Positions 16,731 to 26,689 are shown, counted from the stretch's first letter. The stretch: DNA of 64,000 bases from Eubacterium pyruvativorans (GCF_900102225.1 NZ_FNBF01000001.1:120378-184377); one strand, 5' to 3'. The notes: generated by a model from the sequence alone, not told the origin. A program made the numbers and translations.

Positions 16731-17774
16731 ATGTCGAAAAGTTTCAGCGAGAGTTACAAGGCCGCAGGTGTCGACATCACAGCCGGATATAAGTCGGTGG
16801 AATTGATGAAACAGCACATTGCGAAGACGATGGTGTTCGGAGACACTTCAGATGTGGGCGGATTCGGCGGACTGTTCCATCTGGATCTGGAAGGAATCAG
16901 TGAGCCGGTGCTGGTCAGCGGAACAGACGGTGTCGGCACGAAACTGAAGCTGGCATTCCTGCTGGACAAGCATGATACTGTGGGAATCGACTGCGTCGCA
17001 ATGTGCGTCAACGATATCATCTGTGTCGGGGCCAAACCGCTGTTTTTCCTGGACTACATCGCCTGCGGGAAGAACTATCCGGAGAAAATTGCTCAGATCG
17101 TCAGCGGTGTGGCGGAAGGCTGCGTTCAGTCCTGCTCCGCACTGATCGGCGGTGAAACCGCGGAGATGCCGGGCTTCTATCCAGAAGATGAATACGACCT
17201 GGCGGGTTTCGCGGTGGGCGTCTGCGACAAATCCAAGGTGCTGGACAAGGAATCCATCCGTCCGGGAGACGTTCTCATCGGACTGCCTTCCTCCGGCATC
17301 CATTCCAACGGCTTCTCACTGGTCCGGAAAGTATTCGATGTGGAGAATACGGACCTGGGGAGACACTATGATGAACTGGGAGAGAAGAGTCTGGGCGAGA
17401 CACTTCTGACACCGACGAAGATTTATGTCAAGCCGATGCTGAGCCTCTTCCAGCACGTGACCGTGAAGAGTGTGTCCCATGTCACCGGCGGCGGATTCTA
17501 CGAAAATATTCCAAGAAGCCTTCCGAAGGGCATCGGCGTGAAGATCCGCAGAAGCGACGTACGGGTTCTTCCGATTTTTGACATCCTCATGAAGGAAGGC
17601 GGCATTCCGGAGAGAGATATGTTCAACACATATAACATGGGTGTCGGCATGACCGCTGTGGTGGCGCCGGAAGACGCCGACGAAGCGATCCGTGTGCTGC
17701 ACGAGGCCGGTGAGGACGCCTATATTCTGGGCGAAACCGTTGCGGCAGAAGAAGGCGGCGTGACAATATGTTAG
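16731..17774 (+). CDS. purM: Phosphoribosylformylglycinamidine cyclo-ligase
   Basis: A 347-residue AIR synthetase. Visible motifs include the glycine-rich N-terminal GGFGGLFHLDLEG, VSGTDGVGTKLKLA, VNDIICVGAKPLFFLDYIA, IGGETAEMPGFY and the C-terminal VTGGGFYENIPR and YNMGVGMTAVV segments of the PurM fold. It has an AGGAGG site 11 bases after purF and overlaps purN by 7 bases. Confidence 0.97.
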   Translation: MSKSFSESYKAAGVDITAGYKSVELMKQHIAKTMVFGDTSDVGGFGGLFHLDLEGISEPVLVSGTDGVGTKLKLAFLLDKHDTVGIDCVAMCVNDIICVGAKPLFFLDYIACGKNYPEKIAQIVSGVAEGCVQSCSALIGGETAEMPGFYPEDEYDLAGFAVGVCDKSKVLDKESIRPGDVLIGLPSSGIHSNGFSLVRKVFDVENTDLGRHYDELGEKSLGETLLTPTKIYVKPMLSLFQHVTVKSVSHVTGGGFYENIPRSLPKGIGVKIRRSDVRVLPIFDILMKEGGIPERDMFNTYNMGVGMTAVVAPEDADEAIRVLHEAGEDAYILGETVAAEEGGVTIC

Positions 17775-18358
17775 AGAAAAAGACCAGAATCGCCGTCATG
17801 GTTTCCGGCGGCGGCACGAATCTGCAGGCGCTGATCGATGCTCAGAAGAGCGGGATCATTCACTCCGGAAAGATCGAGCTGGTGATCTCCAACCGGGAGG
17901 ATGCTTATGCGCTGGAGCGGGCGAAACGAAACGGCATTCCTGTGCTGGTGGCGAAACAGGAGGAAGAGATGATCCGGGGGCTGGAGGAAGCGGAGATTGA
18001 TCTCGTGGTTCTGGCGGGATTCCTGAAGATCCTCAGTCCGGCCTTCATTCGCCGTTTCGAAAACCGTATCATCAACATCCATCCGGCGCTGATCCCGTCT
18101 TTCTGCGGGAAGGGAGCCTATGGACTTCATGTCCATGAAATGGCGCTGGATTACGGTGTGAAGGTCACCGGTGCCACGGTTCATTTCGTCAACGAAGTGC
18201 CGGACGGCGGAAAGATCATTCTGCAGAAAGCGGTGGAAGTCCGGGAGGGTGACACACCGGAAGTGCTGCAGCGCCGCGTCATGGAGCAGGCAGAGTGGAT
18301 TATCCTGCCGAAGGCAACCGAGATGATTTCCGAGAAAATTCTGGAGGGCCGCATCTGA
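17768..18358 (+). CDS. purN: Phosphoribosylglycinamide formyltransferase
   Basis: A 196-residue folate-dependent GAR transformylase. The N-terminal SGGGTNLQALIDA, the NIHPALIPSFCGKGAYGLHVHEMAL segment with the catalytic Asn and His, and VHFVNEVPDGGKIILQ are present. It overlaps purM and is translated from within its end. Confidence 0.97.
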   Translation: MLEKKTRIAVMVSGGGTNLQALIDAQKSGIIHSGKIELVISNREDAYALERAKRNGIPVLVAKQEEEMIRGLEEAEIDLVVLAGFLKILSPAFIRRFENRIINIHPALIPSFCGKGAYGLHVHEMALDYGVKVTGATVHFVNEVPDGGKIILQKAVEVREGDTPEVLQRRVMEQAEWIILPKATEMISEKILEGRI

Positions 18359-18400
18359 AGCGGTTTCCGGAGCTGAACATACTGAACAGGGAGGCATATC

Positions 18401-19156
18401 ATGAGTATCGATGCATACAAGGACCCGTATCTGACCCGGACGGCCGCCGGCTGGGTGAATGGCAATCCGTACGTGGGCCGCGGTCTGATCTGCGGATTGA
18501 CAAAGGATGCAAAGAAGGCGGTCACCGCCTATTTCATCATGGGCAGATCCGACAACAGCCGGAACCGGGTGTTTGAAGAAGAGGGTGAAAACGTGATCAT
18601 CAAGCCGTTCGACCCGTCGAAGGTGGAAGATCCGTCTCTGATTATCTATTATCCGCTGAAGGTTGTGGGGAAGACCCTGATTGTCACCAACGGCGATCAG
18701 ACCGACACCATTGAAACCTTTGCGAAACAGGACCGGGTCTTCGGCGGCCATGCTTTCGAGGACGCCCTGAACACCCGGTGCTTCGAGCCGGACGGCCCGA
18801 ACTGGACCCCGCGGATCAGCGGTGTCATGAACCTGGATCCGGCGGAAACCTTCGGCTACAAGCTGAGCATTCTGAAAAGTGAGGATCCGGAGGGAACTCA
18901 GTGCGGCAGATATTATTTCAACTATACCGGAATTCCGGGACTGGGACATTTCATCCACACGTATATCACAGACGGCAGCCCGATCCCTACATTCACCGGC
19001 GAACCGCACCGGGTGGATATTCCGGATACGCCGGATGAGCTGGCGGATCAGCTTTGGGAGAATCTGAACGTTTCCAACAAGATTTCTCTCTATGTCCGGT
19101 ACATTGATCTGGCTTTCGGTGCTTCCGAGAGCCGTCTGATCAACAAGAACCGGTAG
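18401..19156 (+). CDS. IMP cyclohydrolase, stand-alone (PF07826 type)
   Basis: A 251-residue protein of the IMP cyclohydrolase-like family related to archaeal PurO. It carries out the last ring closure, FAICAR to IMP, in place of the N-terminal half of PurH. The features seen are GRGLICGLT, AYFIMGRSDNSRNR and VTNGDQTDTI near the N-terminus and middle. Its position between purN and the separate AICAR transformylase strongly supports this role. Preceded by GGGAGG. Confidence 0.85.
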   Translation: MSIDAYKDPYLTRTAAGWVNGNPYVGRGLICGLTKDAKKAVTAYFIMGRSDNSRNRVFEEEGENVIIKPFDPSKVEDPSLIIYYPLKVVGKTLIVTNGDQTDTIETFAKQDRVFGGHAFEDALNTRCFEPDGPNWTPRISGVMNLDPAETFGYKLSILKSEDPEGTQCGRYYFNYTGIPGLGHFIHTYITDGSPIPTFTGEPHRVDIPDTPDELADQLWENLNVSNKISLYVRYIDLAFGASESRLINKNR

Positions 19157-19194
19157 TCCGGCCGGCAGCATTCGAAGCACAGAAAGGAGACCCC

Positions 19195-20379
19195 ATGAAA
19201 GATTTTACACTGAAGTACGGCTGTAACCCGAATCAGAAGCCGGCCTGCATCTATATGGAGGACGGTTCTGATCTGCCGGTGGAAATCCTGAACGGCAGAC
19301 CGGGATATATTAATTTCCTGGATGCGCTGAACAGCTGGCAGCTGGTCAGCGAGCTGAAGAAGAGTCTGGGCCTTCCGGCGGCGGCGTCTTTCAAACATGT
19401 CAGTCCGACTTCCGCAGCGGTGGGCATCCCGATGAATGAGAAACTGAAGCGGGCCTGCTTCGTGGACGATATCGAAGGGCTGGATGACTCTCCGCTGGCC
19501 ACGGCTTATGCCAGAGCGAGAGGAACGGACAGAATGTGTTCCTTCGGGGACTGGGCGGCGCTCAGTGATGTGTGCGACCTGACGACTGCGAAGATCCTGA
19601 AGAGAGAAGTCTCTGACGGTGTCATTGCCCCGGGATTCACGGAGGAAGCCCTGGAACTGCTGAAGCAGAAGAAGAAGGGGAATTACAACATCATACAGAT
19701 CGATCCAGATTACGTTCCGGCGGAGCAGGAGAAGAAGCAGGTCTTCGGCGTGACTTTTGAACAGAAGAGAAACGATTACACGGTTCGTCCGGAGGATTTC
19801 ACCAATATCGTGTCGGCGAACAAGGAACTGCCGGATTCTGCGAAGCGGGATATGATTGTGGCTCTGATCACACTGAAGTATACCCAGTCGAATTCGGTGG
19901 ACTTCGTCTACGACGGTCAGGCAATCGGTGTGGGCGCAGGACAGCAGTCCCGGATCCACTGCACCCGGCTGGCCGGGGACAAAGCGGACCACTGGTTCCT
20001 CCGCCAGTCGGACCGGGTTCTGGACCTTCCGTTCCGGGAGGATATCCGCCGGGCTGACAGGGACAATGCCATTGACCTGTACCTGGGAGAAGAGTGGGAA
20101 GATCTCCTGCGGGACGGCGCATGGGAACAGGTATTCACCGAGAAACCGCAGCCGTTCACGAAGGAGGAGAAGAGAGCCTATCTGGACACCATCAGCGGTG
20201 TGACCTGCGGAAGTGACGCATTCTTCCCGTTCGGGGACAACATCGAAAGAGCCAGAAAGAGCGGCGTCACCTATGTGGCGGAGCCGGGCGGTTCCATCCG
20301 GGACGATCATGTCATCAAAACATGTGACAAGTACGGCATGGTGCTGGCGTTCACCGGCATGAGGCTGTTCCATCATTAA
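19195..20379 (+). CDS. AICAR formyltransferase, stand-alone
   Basis: A 394-residue protein equivalent to the C-terminal transformylase half of PurH. The catalytic Lys-His pair is in FKHVSPTSAAVG, and ARARGTDRMCSFGDWAALSD, KYTQSNSVDFVYDGQAIGVGAGQQSR and DAFFPFGDNIERA are hallmark segments. It transfers formyl from 10-formyl-THF to AICAR. It lacks the MGS-like cyclohydrolase half, which the neighbouring gene supplies. Confidence 0.93.
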   Translation: MKDFTLKYGCNPNQKPACIYMEDGSDLPVEILNGRPGYINFLDALNSWQLVSELKKSLGLPAAASFKHVSPTSAAVGIPMNEKLKRACFVDDIEGLDDSPLATAYARARGTDRMCSFGDWAALSDVCDLTTAKILKREVSDGVIAPGFTEEALELLKQKKKGNYNIIQIDPDYVPAEQEKKQVFGVTFEQKRNDYTVRPEDFTNIVSANKELPDSAKRDMIVALITLKYTQSNSVDFVYDGQAIGVGAGQQSRIHCTRLAGDKADHWFLRQSDRVLDLPFREDIRRADRDNAIDLYLGEEWEDLLRDGAWEQVFTEKPQPFTKEEKRAYLDTISGVTCGSDAFFPFGDNIERARKSGVTYVAEPGGSIRDDHVIKTCDKYGMVLAFTGMRLFHH

Positions 20380-20429
20380 TCCGAAAGAGGGTTCTGCGGG
20401 AATCCGGTAGAAAGGGAGATTTCGATCCA

Positions 20430-21707
20430 ATGAAAGTAATGGTTGTGGGCGGTGGCGGCCGGGAGCACGCCATCATTAAGAAAATAAAGGAAAATCCGAA
20501 GGTTGATTGTATCTATGCACTGCCGGGAAACGGCGGCATGGCCGGGGATGCGGAATGCGTTCCTGTGGGCGCAGAGGACCTGGATGGTGTGGTGAACTTC
20601 GCGAAAACACATGAGATTGACTTCGCCGTAGTTGCGCCGGACGATCCCCTGGTCATGGGAATGGTGGACCTGCTGCAGGCAGAGGGCATCCCGTGCTTCG
20701 GACCGGAGAAGAAAGCGGCAATCATCGAGGGCAGCAAGGCATTTTCCAAGGATCTGATGAAGAAATACCATATCCCGACAGCCCGGTACGAGACCTTCAC
20801 TGATGAAGAGGCGGCGCTGGCCTATGTGGAGCAGTGTGCCGTTCCTGTCGTGGTGAAGGCAGACGGACTGGCGAAGGGAAAGGGCGTTCTGATCTGCGAA
20901 ACCCGGGAGGATGCGGTTCAGGCAGTGAAATCCATGATGGAGGACCAGGCCTTTGGTGCCAGCGGTCTGACTGTGGTGGTGGAAGAGTATCTGACCGGTC
21001 CTGAAGTCAGCGTTTTGTCCTTCACCGACGGGAAAACCATCATCCCGATGATTTCCTCCATGGATCACAAGCGGGCGCTGGACGGAGACCTGGGGCTGAA
21101 TACCGGCGGCATGGGTACGATTGCTCCGAATCCGTATTACACGGAGGACATCGCCGCAGAATGTATGGAGAAGATTTTCATGCCGACTCTGGAAGCCATG
21201 AATGCCGAGGGCAGAACATTCCGGGGCTGTCTTTACTTCGGACTGATGCTCACCCAGGACGGACCGAAGGTCATTGAATACAACTGCCGCTTCGGCGATC
21301 CGGAGGCCCAGGTGGTTCTCCCGCTTCTGGAGAGCGACCTGCTGGACATCATGATGCATGTTTCCGACGGAACGCTGGCGGAGGCGGATGTGCGGTTTGC
21401 GGAAGATGAAGCTGCGTGCTGCGTCATTATGGCTACGAAGGGTTACCCGGGGAAATACGGCAAAGGATACCCGATCAGGATTCCGTCCGATGTGGGGCAT
21501 GTCTATGTGGCCGGAGCGGACCGGGCGGAAGACGGATCCCTGACCTCGGCGGGAGGCCGGGTCCTGGGGGTCACGGAACGGGGCGCCGATCTGAAAGAGG
21601 CCATCGAGAAGGCATACCGGTCGGTGGAGAAGATCAGTTTCCCGGACGGATTCTACCGGAAGGACATCGGACAGAAAGCATTGAAGGCACTGGAAGGAGA
21701 TAATTAA
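20430..21707 (+). CDS. purD: Phosphoribosylamine--glycine ligase
   Basis: A 425-residue GAR synthetase with an ATP-grasp fold. The N-terminal VVGGGGREHAI, the FGPEKKAAIIEGSKAFSKDLM, PVVVKADGLAKGKGV and the TGGMGTIAPNPYY and EYNCRFGDPEAQVVLP motifs are present. Same operon as the other pur genes. Confidence 0.97.
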   Translation: MKVMVVGGGGREHAIIKKIKENPKVDCIYALPGNGGMAGDAECVPVGAEDLDGVVNFAKTHEIDFAVVAPDDPLVMGMVDLLQAEGIPCFGPEKKAAIIEGSKAFSKDLMKKYHIPTARYETFTDEEAALAYVEQCAVPVVVKADGLAKGKGVLICETREDAVQAVKSMMEDQAFGASGLTVVVEEYLTGPEVSVLSFTDGKTIIPMISSMDHKRALDGDLGLNTGGMGTIAPNPYYTEDIAAECMEKIFMPTLEAMNAEGRTFRGCLYFGLMLTQDGPKVIEYNCRFGDPEAQVVLPLLESDLLDIMMHVSDGTLAEADVRFAEDEAACCVIMATKGYPGKYGKGYPIRIPSDVGHVYVAGADRAEDGSLTSAGGRVLGVTERGADLKEAIEKAYRSVEKISFPDGFYRKDIGQKALKALEGDN

Positions 21708-21710
21708 GAG

Positions 21711-24700
21711 ATGGTATACAGAGTTTACGTTGAGAAGAAGCCTGACTTTGCCAATGAGGCAGCTTCCGTGCTGAACGAGGCGAGGAACCTTCTGCAGATC
21801 CGGAATCTGGAGAAGGTCCGGGTCATCAACCGCTATGATGCGGAGAATTTGCCGGAAGAGCTGTTTCATGAAGTCATCAATACGGTGTTCTCGGAGCCGC
21901 AGGTGGATGTGGCGACTTCCACGCTGAATGCGGGACCGGAGGATACGGTTTTCGCTGTTGAGTACCTGCCGGGTCAGTTCGACGCCCGGGCGGCATCCGC
22001 CGAGGAGTGCATTCAGCTGATTTCCAAGGGCGAGCGGCCGACTGTGAAGTCCGCCAAGGTCTACATACTCACCGGCAGCCTGTCCGAAGCCGATGTGGAT
22101 GAGATCAAGCGGTACCTGATCAATCCGGTGGAAGCGAGAGAGGCTTCCCTGGATCCGTATGAAACACTGAAGGTCAATTACGAAATCCCGACGAAGGTGG
22201 AAACCCTGGACGGATTCCGGGAACTGAATGAGGCCGGTCTGGAGGAGTTCCTGCAGGCGAACGGTCTGGCCATGGACCTGGCGGATCTGGCTTTTGTGCA
22301 GGAATACTTCACGAAAGAACAGCGGGATCCGACCATCACTGAGATCAAGGTAATCGACACCTACTGGTCTGATCACTGCCGTCACACTACATACAATACA
22401 ACGCTGGACAGCATCGAATTCCATGATGCCAGAATGCAGAAGACCTATGAGGATTACCTGAACACCCGGAAGGAACTGGGCAGAACGAAACCGGTGAATC
22501 TGATGGATATCGGAACACTGGCTGCGAAGTACCTCAGGAAGAACGGCATGCTGGAGAAACTGGACGCTTCCGAGGAAATCAACGCCTGTACGGTGAAGAT
22601 GACCGTGCATGTGAACGGAAAGCCGGAGAACTGGCTTCTGCTGTTCAAGAACGAGACCCATAACCACCCGACGGAAATCGAGCCGTTCGGAGGTGCGGCC
22701 ACCTGCATCGGCGGTGCGATCCGGGATCCGCTGTCGGGCAGAAGCTATGTGTACGCCGCCATGCGGGTCACCGGTGCGGCGGATCCGCTGAAGCCGCTGT
22801 CGGAGACCATGGAAGGCAAGCTGCCGCAGCGGAAGATTGTGACCACCGCCGCAGACGGCTACAGTTCCTACGGCAACCAGATCGGGCTGGCCACCGGTCA
22901 GGTGGATGAAGTCTATCATCCGGGTTATGCGGCGAAGAGAATGGAAATCGGCGCAGTCATTGCGGCGGCGCCGGAAGCGAATGTCCGCCGGGAAAGACCG
23001 GTTCCGGGAGATGTGGTGATTCTGCTGGGCGGCCGCACCGGCCGGGATGGCATCGGCGGCGCAACCGGTTCATCGAAGAAGCACAATCTGGAATCCCTGG
23101 AGTCCTGCGGCGCCGAGGTGCAGAAGGGAAATGCACCGGAAGAGCGGAAACTGCAGAGACTGTTCCGGAATCCGGAGGCCTCCCGTCTGATCAAGCGCTG
23201 CAACGACTTCGGTGCCGGCGGCGTGTCCGTCGCCATCGGCGAGCTGGCCGACGGTCTGGACATTGACCTGGACCAGGTGACGAAGAAATATGAAGGTCTG
23301 GACGGCACGGAGCTGGCCATCAGTGAGTCCCAGGAACGGATGGCTGTGGTGGTAGCGGCAGAGGACGAGGAAAAATACATCGCCCTCGCCCACGCAGAGA
23401 ACCTGGAAGCCACGAAGGTTGCCACAGTGAAGGAAAGCCCGTACCTGACGGAGCGCTGGAACGGGGAGACGATTGTGAATATTTCCCGGGCGTTCCTGGA
23501 TACGGACGGTGTGGAGAAGCACATCAATGTGGTGGTGCCGGAAACCGGTTCCTATGCCAAGGTTGTTTCTGATGACTTCGAGCAGGCATACAAGGAAATG
23601 GCGGGAGATCTGAACGTCTGCTCCAAGAGAGGTCTGTCCGAGGAGTTCGACTCCACCATCGGCGCCGGCACCGTGCTGATGCCGTTCGGCGGCAAGTACC
23701 AGAGAACGCCGATTCAGTCCATGGTGCACCTGATCTCCGTGGAGAAAGGGCATACAGACACTGTTTCCCTGATGTCATACGGTTTCAATCCGATGGTATC
23801 CAGTGCGAATCCGTATGAAGGGGCTTACCTGGCGGTGGTGGAATCCGCTTCCAAGCTGATTGCTGCCGGTGCGTCCTTCGAAGACACCTACCTGACTTTC
23901 CAGGAGTACTTCGGCAAGCCGGGAACGAATCCAAAGAAGTGGGGCCTTCCGCTGGCAGCCATGCTGGGCGCCTTCCGGGCTCAGAAAGAACTGGGCATTG
24001 CGGCCATCGGCGGCAAGGATTCCATGAGCGGCACCTTCGAAAATCTGGATGTACCGCCGACACTGGTTTCCTTCGCTGTGACCACGGATCAGGTGGATCA
24101 CATTATTTCGCCGGAATTCAAAAACGCCGGGTCCCGGGTGGTTCTGCTGACACCGGAGAAGGCGGAGGACGGACTGCCGTCCGGGGAAGGCCTGAAGAAA
24201 CTGTTTGATCAGGTGCATGAGCTGATCGTATCCGGGACGGCGGTTTCAGCGTACACCCCGGGATTCGGCGGCATCGCAGAGGCTGTGATGAAGATGTGCA
24301 TGGGCAACGGGTTCGGCTTCTGTTATGCGCCGGAACTGACCCAGGAGCAGCTCTTCGGGTATCAGTACGGTTCCTTTGTTCTGGAATTGGCGGAAGATGC
24401 AGAGATTCCGGGAGCGGTCATTCTGGGCGCCGTTACGAAAGATCCGGCGATTGTGAAAGGAGCGGTCAGGATTCCGACGGCGGACCTGGATGCCATCTAT
24501 GAGCAGAAGCTGGAGCCGGTCTATCCGTGCAACATCGAGACCAGACCGAATCCGCTGGAGACTTTCAGCTATGCGAAAAAGAGCAGCCTGAGCCCGGTCG
24601 TCCGCACGGCGAAGCCGAAGGTGCTCATCCCGGTATTCCCGGGCAACAACTGTGAATATGATTCTGCCAAGGCATTTGCGGATGCGGGAGCTGATCCGGA

Positions 24701-25409
24701 GATCTTCGTGATCAACAACCTGGATTCCGAGGCCGTTGTGCGGTCCGTGGAACAGTTCGCAGCGAAGATCGGCGAATCGCAGATTGTTTTCATTCCGGGC
24801 GGTTTCTCCGGGGCAGACGAGCCGGACGGCTCCGGAAAATTCATCACGGCATTCTTCCGCAATGCGGAGATCAAGGCCCAGGTGGAAGATCTGCTGGATC
24901 GCCGGGGCGGCCTGATGGCGGGGATCTGCAACGGATTCCAGGCGCTGATCAAGCTGGGCCTGGTGCCGTACGGCAAGATCGTGGACATGACGCCGGAGTC
25001 GGCGACCCTGACGTTCAATGAGATCGGACGCCACCAGTCGAAGCTGGCCCGGACCAGAATCGCATCCACGAAATCGCCGTGGATGTCGAAGATGAACGTA
25101 GGAGACATCTACCTGACACCGATCTCCCACGGCGAAGGAAGATTCGTGGCACCGGAATCCCTGATCCGGAATCTGGCGGAGAATGGTCAGATTCTGACCC
25201 AGTATGTGGACTTGGAGGGCAATGTGTCCAATGATATTCAGTACAATCCGAACGGTTCCCTGTATGCCATTGAAGGCATCACATCGCCGGACGGCAGAGT
25301 GCTGGGCAAGATGGCCCATTGCGAGAGAAGAGGTTACGGTTTATATAAGAACGTGCCGGGGAATACGGACATGAAGATGTTCGAGTCTGCGGTGGAATTC
25401 TTCAAATAG
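21711..25409 (+). CDS. purL: Phosphoribosylformylglycinamidine synthase, single chain
   Basis: A 1232-residue FGAM synthase combining PurS-like, PurL and PurQ parts in one polypeptide. The N-terminal 150 residues are the PurS-like part. The synthetase core has DHCRHTTYNT near residue 222, KNETHNHPTEIEPFGGAATCIGG near 320 and a second half with FGGIAEAV. The C-terminal glutaminase domain begins about residue 965 (PKVLIPVFPGNNCEYD), with the nucleophile in GICNGFQALIKLG and HGEGRF. It belongs to the shorter, clostridial clade rather than the 1290-residue proteobacterial form. Confidence 0.96.
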   Translation: MVYRVYVEKKPDFANEAASVLNEARNLLQIRNLEKVRVINRYDAENLPEELFHEVINTVFSEPQVDVATSTLNAGPEDTVFAVEYLPGQFDARAASAEECIQLISKGERPTVKSAKVYILTGSLSEADVDEIKRYLINPVEAREASLDPYETLKVNYEIPTKVETLDGFRELNEAGLEEFLQANGLAMDLADLAFVQEYFTKEQRDPTITEIKVIDTYWSDHCRHTTYNTTLDSIEFHDARMQKTYEDYLNTRKELGRTKPVNLMDIGTLAAKYLRKNGMLEKLDASEEINACTVKMTVHVNGKPENWLLLFKNETHNHPTEIEPFGGAATCIGGAIRDPLSGRSYVYAAMRVTGAADPLKPLSETMEGKLPQRKIVTTAADGYSSYGNQIGLATGQVDEVYHPGYAAKRMEIGAVIAAAPEANVRRERPVPGDVVILLGGRTGRDGIGGATGSSKKHNLESLESCGAEVQKGNAPEERKLQRLFRNPEASRLIKRCNDFGAGGVSVAIGELADGLDIDLDQVTKKYEGLDGTELAISESQERMAVVVAAEDEEKYIALAHAENLEATKVATVKESPYLTERWNGETIVNISRAFLDTDGVEKHINVVVPETGSYAKVVSDDFEQAYKEMAGDLNVCSKRGLSEEFDSTIGAGTVLMPFGGKYQRTPIQSMVHLISVEKGHTDTVSLMSYGFNPMVSSANPYEGAYLAVVESASKLIAAGASFEDTYLTFQEYFGKPGTNPKKWGLPLAAMLGAFRAQKELGIAAIGGKDSMSGTFENLDVPPTLVSFAVTTDQVDHIISPEFKNAGSRVVLLTPEKAEDGLPSGEGLKKLFDQVHELIVSGTAVSAYTPGFGGIAEAVMKMCMGNGFGFCYAPELTQEQLFGYQYGSFVLELAEDAEIPGAVILGAVTKDPAIVKGAVRIPTADLDAIYEQKLEPVYPCNIETRPNPLETFSYAKKSSLSPVVRTAKPKVLIPVFPGNNCEYDSAKAFADAGADPEIFVINNLDSEAVVRSVEQFAAKIGESQIVFIPGGFSGADEPDGSGKFITAFFRNAEIKAQVEDLLDRRGGLMAGICNGFQALIKLGLVPYGKIVDMTPESATLTFNEIGRHQSKLARTRIASTKSPWMSKMNVGDIYLTPISHGEGRFVAPESLIRNLAENGQILTQYVDLEGNVSNDIQYNPNGSLYAIEGITSPDGRVLGKMAHCERRGYGLYKNVPGNTDMKMFESAVEFFK

Positions 25410-25485
25410 ACAGGGCAGCGGAGCGTGGGGAAAGAACAGGCTTTCTTTCACCTGCGCTTCGTCCATAGTGAGGAACGGACTGAGA

Positions 25486-26088
25486 ATGAAGAAGATATTG
25501 TTTTTTGGGGATTCGAATACCTACGGATTCGATCCGGCGGGCCCCATCGGGGGCCGGTATCCGGAAGCCCAGCGCTGGACGAATATTCTCATGCGGTCGC
25601 TGGGGCCGGAATGGACTCTGGAGGCAGACGGTCTGAACGGCAGAATGATCCCGGATTCTCCCTATATGCAGGGAATGCTGTGGGATTCGGTTCTTCGTCA
25701 TGAACCGGATGTGCTGGTGATCATGCTGGGTTCCAATGACATTCTTTCTTCCCGGGCGGAGGAACCGGAAGACATCCTGACGGGAATTTCCGGGAAGATC
25801 GAAAGTCTGATGCAGTACCTGGCAATTCAGAAGAAGCGGGCCGGTCTGGATTTCCAGATCATGCTCTGTGTGCCGCCCAAGATGCATACCGGTGTGATGC
25901 GTTTTGACCGGACTTCCGGGGAACTTCCGGCGGTTTACCGGGAGAGTGCCCACAGGTTCGCTGCCCATTTCATCGACGCATCTTCCTGGCAGGTGGAGCT
26001 GACCGGGGACGGGGTGCATTTCTCGGAGCAGGGGCACAAGGCTTTTGCGGTAAGAATGGCGCAGGAACTGAAGAATCACACGCTGTAA
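25486..26088 (+). CDS. SGNH/GDSL-family hydrolase
   Basis: A 200-residue esterase-like protein. Block I (FFGDSNTYGFDP, catalytic Ser), block III (MLGSNDIL, oxyanion Asn) and block V (DGVHFSEQGH, catalytic Asp and His) are all visible, and there is no signal peptide. It resembles cytoplasmic arylesterase or acetylxylan-esterase-like members, with the substrate unknown. The ATG at 25486 begins exactly at the conserved MKKILFFGDS; a GTG at 25468 has no ribosome binding site. A terminator-like hairpin follows. Confidence 0.85.
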   Translation: MKKILFFGDSNTYGFDPAGPIGGRYPEAQRWTNILMRSLGPEWTLEADGLNGRMIPDSPYMQGMLWDSVLRHEPDVLVIMLGSNDILSSRAEEPEDILTGISGKIESLMQYLAIQKKRAGLDFQIMLCVPPKMHTGVMRFDRTSGELPAVYRESAHRFAAHFIDASSWQVELTGDGVHFSEQGHKAFAVRMAQELKNHTL

Positions 26089-26100
26089 GGCAGCGGACGG

Positions 26101-26147
26101 TGCGTCCGGCGGAACGGAGGGTATTTTCGCTTCGCCGGACGCATTTT
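26101..26147 (+). terminator. Probable terminator after the SGNH hydrolase gene
   Basis: TGCGTCCGGCG (26101-26111) and CGCCGGACGCA (26133-26143) form an 11-base-pair stem with a 21-base loop, followed by TTTTCT. Confidence 0.65.
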
Positions 26148-26222
26148 CTGTTGCAAATGTCCCGTTTTTCTCCCGGTGTTTCGGGTACAATATCTTCAAC
26201 CGATCAATCGAGGAGGTAGTAA

Positions 26223-26651
26223 ATGACATTTTTCGAAAAACTGGAGGAAGAACTGGAGCAGCATGAGGACTTCTCGTTCTTCGAGAACGGGAAATATGAT
26301 AACCTGGGAAACTGTTTCGATTTCACTTATGAAACGATTCCGGCGGGAGAGAGCCGGAAAACAGATGGCAGGATCGGCATTCTGGTCCGGGGGGAAGGCA
26401 GCTATGATTTCCGGGGAGAGAAGAAACATGCCTCCCGTTTCGATGTCTTCGGAATGGAATATAACCAGTGGGGGAATTCCGAGCCTGCGCCGACCGTATT
26501 CACGGCGGAGACCGATGGAAGGGTCATCTGGGCAGATTATAACGTATGCACTTCGGTGTGTTATGCATCCTGCTGGTATCACGGGCAGCTGATCCGGGAG
26601 ATCAAGGAGGCGTACGGCCGCCAGCATGACATGAAAGTGATGTCCATTTAA
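26223..26651 (+). CDS. Small protein resembling a lone CRP/FNR sensor domain
   Basis: A 142-residue protein with no certain family. The middle, GILVRGEGSYDFRGE, looks like a cupin/cNMP-binding beta strand pair. The segment from TVFTAETDGRVIWADYN through VCYASCWYHGQLIREI follows the usual CRP/FNR pattern, in which a polar acidic turn is followed by a Cys-x3-Cys-x2-His helix entry and LI..I. There is no helix-turn-helix after it, so if the assignment is right it is a sensor without its DNA-binding half. Function unknown. Preceded by AGGAGG and a possible TACAAT -10 at 26186. Confidence 0.5.
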   Translation: MTFFEKLEEELEQHEDFSFFENGKYDNLGNCFDFTYETIPAGESRKTDGRIGILVRGEGSYDFRGEKKHASRFDVFGMEYNQWGNSEPAPTVFTAETDGRVIWADYNVCTSVCYASCWYHGQLIREIKEAYGRQHDMKVMSI

Positions 26652-26689
26652 TCGCTGCGTTTCCCGCCGGAACCATGGTATGACAATCG

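Noticed and set aside
20376..22919. Long minus-strand open frame opposite purD and purL (847 codons)
   Set aside because: It lies entirely opposite two certain genes, has no family features and no ribosome binding site. GC-rich codon bias leaves few stop codons in the antisense frame.
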